NCBI RefSeq assembly: GCF_000717275.1 | Contig: NZ_JNYV01000003.1 | Span: 692,952-756,951, forward strand | DNA: 64,000 bases | Source of the DNA: Kitasatospora arboriphila | Lineage (GTDB): Bacteria > Actinomycetota > Actinomycetes > Mycobacteriales > Mycobacteriaceae | Direction: 5' to 3' | Shown here: positions 45,096 through 52,480 of the stretch, piece by piece | How the letters are laid out: every line of letters begins with the position of its first letter | Numbering within the stretch: position 1 is the stretch's first letter | Program-made: the position numbers and the translations under genes | The notes under the pieces: model-generated | Databases searched by the model: none | The model's input: the letters and a program-made list of their open reading frames with translations, nothing else | Told to the model about the DNA's origin: nothing

Positions 45096-45926
45096 GTGGA
45101 AAAGAAGTTCATCGGCGCCGGACTGCTCTCAGGTCTGGTCGCCGGAATCGTCGCGTTCGTCTTCGCCCGGATCTACATCGAGCCCCTTGTCGACCGTGCC
45201 GTCGGGTATGAGGAAGGCCGGTCCCACGCCGAACTCGAACTGACCGGCGGATCTCACGCGCACGACCACGAGTTGTTCTCCCGGACGGTGCAGCAGAACT
45301 TCGGCGCCGGTGTGGGGTCGGTGGTGTTCGGCCTGATCATCGGGGCGTTCTTCGCCGTTGCCTTCACGGTTGTGTGGGCCTACGTCGGCCGGCGGTATCC
45401 GAGAACCGACCCGCGGACGGTGGCAGCTCTGCTCGCAGTCTGCGGATTCGTCGCGGTGTATCTCATTCCCTTCAGCGCGTATCCCGCGAATCCGCCCGCT
45501 GTGGGTGGTGACGACACGATCGGGTCTCGCAGTGGCGCGTACCTGACGATCCTGCTGCTGTCGGTGGGCTTCATGATCGCTGCAGCGGTTTTGGCGTTCT
45601 GGCTGGCGCCGAAGATCGGTGGCCTGTATGCGGCAGTGGTGGCGGGCGTCGCGTATCTGGCCGCGATCGCGGTCACCGTGGTTCTGTTGCCGAGTTTCGA
45701 CGAGGTGCCGGGCCCGCTGATGGACGGCCAGTCGATGGTGTTCCCTGGGTTTCCGGCCGATTTGCTCGGCGACTTCCGGTACTACTCGGTGATCAATCAG
45801 GTGATCTTGTGGGCAGTCCTCGGCCTCGGATTCGCGCTGGCGCTCAACTGGATCGGCAGACAGACGGCGCGTGCGGCCGGTGCAGGTGCTCGCAACGGGG
45901 CGAAAGGCGGATCCCGCCCGACATGA
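45096..45926 (+). CDS. cbtA: Cobalt transporter subunit CbtA
   Basis: 276 residues, membrane protein with about six hydrophobic segments (first at about 5-25, GAGLLSGLVAGIVAFVFARI). A histidine-bearing loop (SHAHDHELFSRTVQQNFG, about 50-67) follows the first helix, and SFDEVPGPLMDGQSMVFPGFPADLLGDF in outline precedes the last helix, a CbtA feature. The start is GTG 45096. It ends with an ATGA overlap to the phosphatase-like gene. Confidence 0.92.
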   Translation: MEKKFIGAGLLSGLVAGIVAFVFARIYIEPLVDRAVGYEEGRSHAELELTGGSHAHDHELFSRTVQQNFGAGVGSVVFGLIIGAFFAVAFTVVWAYVGRRYPRTDPRTVAALLAVCGFVAVYLIPFSAYPANPPAVGGDDTIGSRSGAYLTILLLSVGFMIAAAVLAFWLAPKIGGLYAAVVAGVAYLAAIAVTVVLLPSFDEVPGPLMDGQSMVFPGFPADLLGDFRYYSVINQVILWAVLGLGFALALNWIGRQTARAAGAGARNGAKGGSRPT

Positions 45927-46495
45927 CGGGCCAACCCCCACTGGATCTCACAGTGGTCGTGGCGTCGCGAACGGGTCCGAATGCAACGTTGGCCTTCGGG
46001 TCGCATGACGAGCCGCTGGACACGCGCGGGCAAGCCGATGCGACGGGTCTGCGCCTGCACTCGGGCGCGAAAGTCTTTGTTGCTCCGGACGTTTCTGCGC
46101 GCGACACGGCCAGGTTGATGGGCGCGCGGTACGCAGACGTGGAACCGGCACTGCGGGCCATGGACCTGGGTCGATGGGCCGGCCTGCGGCCCGATCAGGT
46201 AGATCCCGTCGAACTCGGTCAGTGGTTCACCGACCCGGCAGCCGCTCCGCATGGCGGCGAGAGTGTCGTCGATTTTGTTGGGCGCCTTGCTGAGTGGCTG
46301 CAGAACCGAGGCGGCGACGATGTCGCAGTGGTCGTCGCCGGGGGTACCGCGCAGGGCATTGTCGCGGCCGCGATCGGAGCGGACTTCTTCAGCATCGAGG
46401 TCCGGCCTGCAGATGTGATCCGCTTACGTCGTCGCGGTGGCCGCTGGCGTCTGCGGCCGGGCGTTCGGGAATCGGTGAACCGCCTCGAAAAGTGA
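45923..46495 (+). CDS. Degenerate histidine-phosphatase-superfamily protein linked to CbtAB
   Basis: 190 residues with the outline of a phosphoglycerate-mutase-like domain: N-terminal strand LTVVVASRTG, PLDTRGQADA, APDVSARDTARLMG, HGGESVVDFVGRL and VVVAGGTAQGIV. The catalytic RHG motif reads SRT and the second histidine site (V-x-H-G) reads AGG, so both catalytic histidines are missing. The GES turn and the arginines remain. It is translationally coupled to cbtA under the B12 riboswitch. A CobC-type alpha-ribazole phosphatase origin is possible, but it probably binds and does not hydrolyse. Confidence 0.7.
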   Translation: MTGQPPLDLTVVVASRTGPNATLAFGSHDEPLDTRGQADATGLRLHSGAKVFVAPDVSARDTARLMGARYADVEPALRAMDLGRWAGLRPDQVDPVELGQWFTDPAAAPHGGESVVDFVGRLAEWLQNRGGDDVAVVVAGGTAQGIVAAAIGADFFSIEVRPADVIRLRRRGGRWRLRPGVRESVNRLEK

Positions 46496-46545
46496 TCTCG
46501 GATTCTAGTGTTGGTGAAGAACGTCGACATCCGAGGGGAATCTGC

Positions 46546-47784
46546 ATGTACGAGTGGTCCGAAGAAGATCTGATGGTGCGCGATGCCGTGCGGGGCTTCA
46601 TCGACAAGGAGATCCGTCCGCACATCGATGAGCTCGAGACGGGCGTCCTTCCGCCCTACGACATCATCCGGAACCTGCTCAAGACCTTCGGCGTGGATGC
46701 GATGGCCTCCGATGCCCTGGAGAAGGAGTTCGCCAGGGATGAAGCGGTGGCCCGCGGGGAAGCCGAGCCCAAGACCGGTTCGGGCGGCGGCGCGGGGATG
46801 ACCTCGATGGGCGCCATCCTCAACATCGAACTGTCCGGTGTGAGCCTGGGCATCGTCGCCTCGATGGGTGTGAGTCTCGGACTCACCCCGTCGACGATCC
46901 GATCCAAGGGCACGCTCGCCCAGAAGAAGCGGTGGCTGCCCGATCTGGTCACCATGAACAAGGTGGGCGCCTGGGCGATCACCGAGCCGGATTCGGGATC
47001 GGATGCACTGGGTGGCATGAAGACCACCGTCCGGCGAGACGGCGACAACTACATCCTCAACGGACAGAAGACATTCATCACCAACGGTCCGTTCGCGGAC
47101 ACCGCAGTGGTTTTCGCCAAGCTCGACGAGGGCGACTCGTCGGTCGATCGGCGCCAGCGCAAGGTCTTGACCTTTGTCCTCGACAAGGGCATGGAGGGCT
47201 TCACTCAGGGCAAGCCGTTCAAGAAGATGGGCATCATGTCGTCGCCGACGGGTGAACTGTTCTTCGACAACGTGAAGCTCGACAAGGACCGGCTCCTCGG
47301 CGAGACGGAGGAGGTCGGTGCCAAAGGCGGCGGTGAGGGCGCCAAGGCCGGATTCGTCCTCGAGCGGGTCGGTATCGCCTCGCTGTCGCTCGGCATCATC
47401 AACGAGTGTCAGCGACTCTGCGTCGAATACGCCAAACAGCGCACCCTGTGGGGCAAACCCATCGCCGATCTGCAGCTCATCCAGCTCAAGCTGGCCGAGA
47501 TGGAGGTCGCCCGGATCAATGTGCAGAACATGGTCTTTCATGCCCTCGAACGGTCGCAGGCAGGCAAGCCGGTGGACCTCGCCGAGGCGTCGGCGATGAA
47601 GCTCTACTCGTCACGCACGGCGACCGAGGTCGCGATGGAGGCCGTCCAGTTGTTCGGTGGCAACGGCTACATGGCCGAGTACCGGGTCGAACAACTGGCC
47701 CGTGACGCGAAGTCGCTGATGATCTACGCAGGCAGCAACGAAGTTCAGATCACCCACGTCGCCAAGGGTGTACTGGCGCGATAG
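46546..47784 (+). CDS. Acyl-CoA dehydrogenase
   Basis: 412 residues, FAD-dependent. The N-terminal helical domain has a longer-than-usual acidic/Gly insert (about 65-85). The middle domain has WAITEPDSGSDALGG and the C-terminal domain has LFGGNGYMAEYRVEQLARD. The usual MCAD base site YEG reads YAGS; the base is more likely the glutamate in FVLERVGIA, as in isovaleryl-type enzymes. The start is ATG 46546, with GAGGGGA upstream. The gene is followed by a terminator. Substrate is not predictable. Confidence 0.9.
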   Translation: MYEWSEEDLMVRDAVRGFIDKEIRPHIDELETGVLPPYDIIRNLLKTFGVDAMASDALEKEFARDEAVARGEAEPKTGSGGGAGMTSMGAILNIELSGVSLGIVASMGVSLGLTPSTIRSKGTLAQKKRWLPDLVTMNKVGAWAITEPDSGSDALGGMKTTVRRDGDNYILNGQKTFITNGPFADTAVVFAKLDEGDSSVDRRQRKVLTFVLDKGMEGFTQGKPFKKMGIMSSPTGELFFDNVKLDKDRLLGETEEVGAKGGGEGAKAGFVLERVGIASLSLGIINECQRLCVEYAKQRTLWGKPIADLQLIQLKLAEMEVARINVQNMVFHALERSQAGKPVDLAEASAMKLYSSRTATEVAMEAVQLFGGNGYMAEYRVEQLARDAKSLMIYAGSNEVQITHVAKGVLAR

Positions 47785-47790
47785 GAACCT

Positions 47791-47861
47791 CTGCGGCGTA
47801 AGCCCACCTTCTGCCCCGAACGCATCACGCGGACGCTGGAGGTGGGCTTTTGTCGCCGCAG
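47791..47861 (+). terminator. Two-tier inverted repeat terminator after the acyl-CoA dehydrogenase
   Basis: The outer stem is CTGCGGCG (47791-47798) with CGCCGCAG (47854-47861); the inner one is AGCCCACC (47801-47808) with GGTGGGCT (47841-47848), followed by TTTTGT. It starts 6 bp after the stop codon. It is the best candidate intrinsic terminator in the window. Confidence 0.75.
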
Positions 47862-47872
47862 GGCAAACTTAC

Positions 47873-47890
47873 AAACAGACTGGACTGTTT
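47873..47890. promoter_or_regulatory. Operator candidate upstream of the TetR-monooxygenase operon
   Basis: AAACAG (47873-47878) and CTGTTT (47885-47890) form an exact inverted repeat around ACTGGA. It lies 26 bp upstream of the TetR start, in a region AT-rich for this genome (about 47866-47900). Autoregulation by the TetR protein is inferred. Confidence 0.5.
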
Positions 47891-47916
47891 CTTAATTCTT
47901 CGCTAACCTCAGCACT

Positions 47917-48525
47917 GTGGCGACCAACACACGCGTGACAGATGCGCCCGGACAGGCTCCGGCGCAGAGTCGAACCCAGGCCGAGCGCACTGCGCAGATG
48001 CGGGCGCGACTGCTCGACGCAGCCATCTCGTGCCTGATCGACAACGGTTATTCCGGGACCAGCACCCAGGAGATCTCTCGTCGCGCGGGGGTGTCGCGCG
48101 GCGCCCAGTTGCACCATTTCCCGACCAAGGAATCGTTGGTCGTCGCGGCGGTCGAGCACCTGGTGGAACAGCGGCTGGATGAATTGCTCGGAGCTCATGC
48201 GAGTGGCGAGGTTCCCGGGGTCGAGGTATTCCTCGACGCCTTCTCGGGTCCGCTTTTCTACGCCGCCCTCGAGTTGTGGATCGCGGCCCGGACCGATCCT
48301 GCGCTGCATGCAGCTGTGCTGCCGCTCGAGGCGCGGGTCAACGAGGCCATCCACACCGGTGGAGCCGCAATCTTCGGTGACCGGATGTCGCCTGAGGCCA
48401 TCGAGATCAGTGTCGAACTTGCCCGTGGACTGGCGGTCTCGGCACTGTTCCGCAACGAGAAGTCCGACCGCGAGCTCCGCAAGCGGTTGATATCGATATG
48501 GGAGGCAATGGTGACCACCACATGA
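47917..48525 (+). CDS. TetR-family transcriptional regulator
   Basis: 202 residues from GTG 47917. The helix-turn-helix at about 28-75 contains GTSTQEISRRAGVSRGAQLHH, a recognition helix of the type seen in mycobacterial lipid and xenobiotic regulators. The C-terminal ligand domain is large. The stop overlaps the monooxygenase start (ATGA, 48522-48525), so the regulator is part of the operon that it probably controls. Confidence 0.9.
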   Translation: MATNTRVTDAPGQAPAQSRTQAERTAQMRARLLDAAISCLIDNGYSGTSTQEISRRAGVSRGAQLHHFPTKESLVVAAVEHLVEQRLDELLGAHASGEVPGVEVFLDAFSGPLFYAALELWIAARTDPALHAAVLPLEARVNEAIHTGGAAIFGDRMSPEAIEISVELARGLAVSALFRNEKSDRELRKRLISIWEAMVTTT

Positions 48526-50063
48526 CCGCGCTGAGTTCAGATCCGATCGAACAGCAAGATCTTCCGGCGTCCGTGCACACGTTGATCGTCGGCACCGGCT
48601 TCGCCGGCCTGGCTGCCGCACACAAGATTCTCGCCGACACCCCCTCGGCCGACGTCCTGATCATCGAGCGCGCAAGCGATGTCGGCGGGACGTGGCGAGA
48701 CAACACGTACCCGGGCGCCGCATGCGACGTGCCGAGCAATCTGTATTCGTTCTCGTTCGCCCAGAGCCCGGAGTGGACGCACAACTACGCTCGCCAACCG
48801 GAGATCTTCGCGTACCTGCGATCGGTCGCGGACCAGCGCGGCCTGCGCGATCGCACCGTCTTCGAGTGTGAACTGCTCGGCGCGCGGTGGGACGCAGACA
48901 AGGCGCGCTGGTCGGTATCGACCTCGCGTGGACAGATCGAGGCGCAGGTCCTGATCGCCGCCACCGGTACGCTGTCCAACCCCAGCTTTCCCGACGTCCC
49001 CGGCATCGGCGAGTTCACCGGGACGATGTTCCACAGCGCCACCTGGAACCACGACTTCGATCCGGCGGGTAAGCGCATCGCCGTTGTCGGGACCGGGGCC
49101 TCGGCAATTCAGTTCGTGCCTGAATTGGCCGGGCCTGCAGCGCATGTGACGGTTTTTCAGCGGACGCCCGCCTGGATCATCCCGCGGCTCGACCGACAGA
49201 TCGGCAAGCTCGAACGCACGCTGTATCGCCTGGCGCCGTTCACCCAGCGATTCGCACGCAACAGTCTGTACTTCTACCGCGAGGCCTACGTCGTCGCCCT
49301 GGCGAAGTTCACGTTCCTGTTGCCGCTGTTCAAGCTCTTGGCCATGAGTCAATTGCGCAAGCAGGTCAAGGATCCGGTGCTGCGTAAGAAGCTGACGCCG
49401 AAGTTCACCATCGGTTGCAAGCGAATGTTGCTCAGCAACTCATGGTTGTCCACGCTTGCGCGCGAAGACGTCACCCTCGTGGACACCGGCATGGCGGCGG
49501 TGACCGCCAACGGCGTTGTCGACGGTTCCGGCCGCGAACACGAGGTCGACGCCATCGTGTTCGGCACCGGGTTCACCGCCACCGAGCCGCCGGTGGCCAG
49601 CGTGCTCTACGGCGAAGATGGGCGCACCCTTGCCGACACCTGGAACGGCAGCCCGAATGCGTATCGCGGCACCACCGTTCACGGGTTCCCGAACCTGTTC
49701 CTCATGTATGGGCCGAACACCAACCTCGGTCACAGTTCCATCGTCTTCATGCTGGAGTCGCAGGCCGCGTACATCAGCTCGGCGATCACCCAGATGCGCT
49801 CTCGCAACATCGCTTCGGTGAACGTCAACAAGCGCAAGCAGGCTGAATACAACCAGGGAATCGACGAGCAACTCGAGGGCACGGTGTGGAACTCGGGCGG
49901 CTGTTCGAGCTGGTATTTCGACAAGAACGGTCGGAACTCGGTGATGTGGCCGACGTTCACGTGGGAGTTCCGACAAGCGTTGCGCTCGGCTGATCTGAGT
50001 GACTACGACCTCGGCCGCGGCACGGTGCCCGCGCCTCTACCACGCGAAAGTGAGCCGGCATGA
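48522..50063 (+). CDS. Flavin-containing monooxygenase, Baeyer-Villiger type
   Basis: 513 residues from ATG 48522. The FAD-binding GTGFAGLAA (about 18-26) and NADPH-binding GTGASAIQ (about 190-197) flank the fingerprint FTGTMFHSATWN (about 166-177), which fits the type I Baeyer-Villiger FxGxxxHxxxW(P/D) except for the final N. Such enzymes insert oxygen next to a ketone to give an ester or lactone. It is coupled to TetR upstream and to a GMC oxidoreductase downstream, by ATGA overlaps at both ends. Confidence 0.85.
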   Translation: MTALSSDPIEQQDLPASVHTLIVGTGFAGLAAAHKILADTPSADVLIIERASDVGGTWRDNTYPGAACDVPSNLYSFSFAQSPEWTHNYARQPEIFAYLRSVADQRGLRDRTVFECELLGARWDADKARWSVSTSRGQIEAQVLIAATGTLSNPSFPDVPGIGEFTGTMFHSATWNHDFDPAGKRIAVVGTGASAIQFVPELAGPAAHVTVFQRTPAWIIPRLDRQIGKLERTLYRLAPFTQRFARNSLYFYREAYVVALAKFTFLLPLFKLLAMSQLRKQVKDPVLRKKLTPKFTIGCKRMLLSNSWLSTLAREDVTLVDTGMAAVTANGVVDGSGREHEVDAIVFGTGFTATEPPVASVLYGEDGRTLADTWNGSPNAYRGTTVHGFPNLFLMYGPNTNLGHSSIVFMLESQAAYISSAITQMRSRNIASVNVNKRKQAEYNQGIDEQLEGTVWNSGGCSSWYFDKNGRNSVMWPTFTWEFRQALRSADLSDYDLGRGTVPAPLPRESEPA

Positions 50064-51766
50064 ACGACTATGACGTGGTGGTGGTCGGATCAGGTTTCGG
50101 CGGATCGGTTGCCGCGCTACGGCTGGCCGAAAAGGGCTACAAGGTGGCCGTTCTCGAGGCCGGCCGCAGATTCACCGACGACCAGCTGCCCAAGACGAGC
50201 TGGCGACTTCGCAAGTACCTCTGGGCGCCGTGGCTGGGATGCTATGGGCTGCAACGCATCCACCTCCTGCCCGACGTATTGGTGATGGCCGGCGCGGGAG
50301 TGGGCGGCGGGTCGCTCAACTATGCCAACACGCTCTATCAACCACCGAAACGCTTCTTCGAAGACCCGCAGTGGGGACACATCACCGACTGGCAGGACGA
50401 GCTCAATCCGTACTACGACCAGGCCCGTCGCATGCTCGGGGTGGTGGACAACCCGCTGGTGACGGCGGCGGACAAGGTGATGCGCGAGGTGGCCGACGAC
50501 ATGGGCGTCGGGGACACGTTCACCACCACGCCGGTCGGCGTGTTCTTCGGCAACGGCACCGAGCGGGAGTCCGACCCGTTCTTCGGCGGGGTCGGGCCCG
50601 AACGCACAGCGTGCACCGAGTGCGGTTCTTGTATGACCGGCTGCCGCGTGGGCGCGAAGAACACCCTGGTCAAGAATTACCTGCACCTCGCCGAGAACGC
50701 CGGGGTCACCGTGTTGCCTCTCACCACGGTGCGGGCAGTGCGGCCGTCCGCCGACGGGTACGAAGTCGTCACCCGCCGCACCGGTGCCAAACTCCGGCGC
50801 AAGGACACATCGATCTTCGCCGGTCAGGTGATCTTCGCTGCCGGCACGTACGGTACACAGAAGTTGCTGTTGGCCATGAAGGAGACCGGAGAGCTGCCGG
50901 AGCTGTCCGACCAGCTCGGGTCGGTGGTCCGCACCAACAGCGAAGCAGTGCTGGCCGCGACAGCTCGTGATCGAAAAGTCGACTACACACAGGGCATTGC
51001 CATCACGTCGTCGTTCCACCCCGACGACCACACCCACATCGAGCCGGTGCGATACGGCAAGGGCAGCAACGCCATCGGCTTGCTCCAGACCGTGCTGTCC
51101 GATGGCGGCGGGCCGGTCCCACGAGTGTTCAAGACCATCGGGGTTGCGTTGCGGCACCCGGCAGCGTTCATCCGCAGTCTGTCCGTACGGCACTGGTCAG
51201 AGAAGACGGTGATCGCGCTGGTGATGCAGACCGACGACAACTCGCTTGAGTTGGGCTCCAAGCGCACGATTTTCGGCCGCCAACTGACCAGCCGCCGCGG
51301 GGCCGGCGATCCGCCACCGTCGTGGATACCGCAGGGCCACGAAGCCATCAGGTTACTAGCCGACAAGATCGACGGAGACCCAGGCGGATCCATCGCCGAA
51401 GTGGTCAACATCCCGATGACCGCGCATTTCCTCGGCGGGTGTGTGATCGGTGCCGACGCCGACCACGGTGTCGTCGATCCCTACCACCGCATCTACGGGC
51501 ATCCGGGTCTGCATGTGGTGGATGGCTCGGCGGTGAGCGCGAATCTCGGTGTCAATCCGTCGCTGACGATCACCGCTCAGGCCGAACGAGCGATCGCGAT
51601 GTGGCCCAACAAGGGTGAGCAGGACAAGCGCCCCGGCCTCGGTGAGCCGTACCGCCGCGTTCCTGCCACGGCGCCACGGTCGCCGGTGGTCCCCGAGAGT
51701 GCGCCCGGAGCACTGCGTCTGCCCCTGTTCGTCACGATGCCGGAGTCCGCGAAAGGGGCTTGCTGA
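50060..51766 (+). CDS. GMC-type flavin oxidoreductase, cholesterol-oxidase (ChoD)-like
   Basis: 568 residues. The FAD-binding VVVVGSGFGGSVAALRLAEKG begins at residue 6, AGAGVGGGSLNYANTLY is the second FAD contact, and a Cys-rich segment CTECGSCMTGCRVGAKN sits in the middle as in ChoD (Rv3409c). The C-terminal GVVDPYHRIYGHPGLHVVDGSAV...NPSLTI holds the usual His/Asn catalytic region. It should oxidise a sterol or other secondary alcohol to a ketone. Its product could feed the coupled monooxygenase. It overlaps both neighbours. Confidence 0.85.
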   Translation: MNDYDVVVVGSGFGGSVAALRLAEKGYKVAVLEAGRRFTDDQLPKTSWRLRKYLWAPWLGCYGLQRIHLLPDVLVMAGAGVGGGSLNYANTLYQPPKRFFEDPQWGHITDWQDELNPYYDQARRMLGVVDNPLVTAADKVMREVADDMGVGDTFTTTPVGVFFGNGTERESDPFFGGVGPERTACTECGSCMTGCRVGAKNTLVKNYLHLAENAGVTVLPLTTVRAVRPSADGYEVVTRRTGAKLRRKDTSIFAGQVIFAAGTYGTQKLLLAMKETGELPELSDQLGSVVRTNSEAVLAATARDRKVDYTQGIAITSSFHPDDHTHIEPVRYGKGSNAIGLLQTVLSDGGGPVPRVFKTIGVALRHPAAFIRSLSVRHWSEKTVIALVMQTDDNSLELGSKRTIFGRQLTSRRGAGDPPPSWIPQGHEAIRLLADKIDGDPGGSIAEVVNIPMTAHFLGGCVIGADADHGVVDPYHRIYGHPGLHVVDGSAVSANLGVNPSLTITAQAERAIAMWPNKGEQDKRPGLGEPYRRVPATAPRSPVVPESAPGALRLPLFVTMPESAKGAC

Positions 51767-52416
51767 TGTGGAGCGTTGCCGAGTCAGCGACCGATCCAGG
51801 AGACGTGCCGATCAGCTCGCCGCCCCCATGGCCGGCCGCGGTGCGCGCCACCCTGTGGTGGCATCGGAGTACAGAGCAGGCCAAGGCCATCGGCCCGAAG
51901 GGCTCTGTCCTCCCGATCACCATCGGAATGGTCGTCGACTATCTCGACTCGCCCGTGGGCCCGTACCGGGAGATCCTGGCGAGCCCGGTACTGCGACGAC
52001 CCGGTAGCGGCCTCGGCGCACTGCCGCGAATGTCGGTGCCGTTCATCGCCGTCGATTCCGCGGCCTCGGTCCATGGCGGGCGTGAGCACTGGAGTCTGCC
52101 GAAGGTGCTAGCCGAGTTCACGGGCGACGTACTCGCGGGTTCTGGTGCCGGAGGCCCTCACTGGACCGTCCAGACACAATCCGAGGGCCGTGGCCCGGCA
52201 TTCCCGATCAAGGGCGATCTCGGATTCGCCCAGCCGGTGGACGGTGCGCTGCTGCTGGCCGGGGCCAAGCTGACCGGCAAGGCGCGCTATGCCCGGGTCA
52301 CCGTGCTCTCCGAGGGCCCGACGTTGTCGCAGTGGCTGAAACCCGGGACCCACCACGGACTCCAGATCGTCTCCGGCCGGATGGAGACAGGTCCGGCGAC
52401 CCGGCTCGCCATCTAG
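51766..52416 (+). CDS. Acetoacetate-decarboxylase-like protein
   Basis: 216 residues from ATG 51766 (TGATG overlap with the GMC gene). The sequence around PITIGMVVDYLDSPVGPYREIL and VPFIAVDSAASVHGGREHWSLPKVLAEF matches the ADC-like fold, in which REHW-SLPK is the substrate-channel region. The decarboxylase Schiff-base lysine would be expected near GGREHWSLPK. Family members include lactonases and hydrolases as well as decarboxylases. It closes the TetR-monooxygenase-GMC operon. Confidence 0.75.
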   Translation: MWSVAESATDPGDVPISSPPPWPAAVRATLWWHRSTEQAKAIGPKGSVLPITIGMVVDYLDSPVGPYREILASPVLRRPGSGLGALPRMSVPFIAVDSAASVHGGREHWSLPKVLAEFTGDVLAGSGAGGPHWTVQTQSEGRGPAFPIKGDLGFAQPVDGALLLAGAKLTGKARYARVTVLSEGPTLSQWLKPGTHHGLQIVSGRMETGPATRLAI

Positions 52417-52422
52417 AGCGGA

Positions 52423-52480
52423 GCCCGCACGGCGGCAAGGGCCCGCTCGACGGGGGTATGGGCCCGGTCGGCGGTCATGA
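52423..52480. repeat. Three-copy short tandem repeat after the ADC-like gene
   Basis: Units starting GCCCGC (52423), GCCCGC (52441) and GCCCGG (52462) follow each other at 18 and 21 bp. The middle and right units, GCCCGCTCGACGG and GCCCGGTCGGCGG, are the reverse complement of the 21-bp repeat beyond add (15401-15484). Both arrays sit between convergent stop codons. Confidence 0.6.

Noticed and set aside
46219..47541. Long open frame opposite the acyl-CoA dehydrogenase
   Set aside because: No domain or start signal; the sense gene is certain.
47892..47910. CTAACCT-containing stretch as a second iron box
   Set aside because: Only about 12 of 19 positions match the IdeR consensus and one half is missing.
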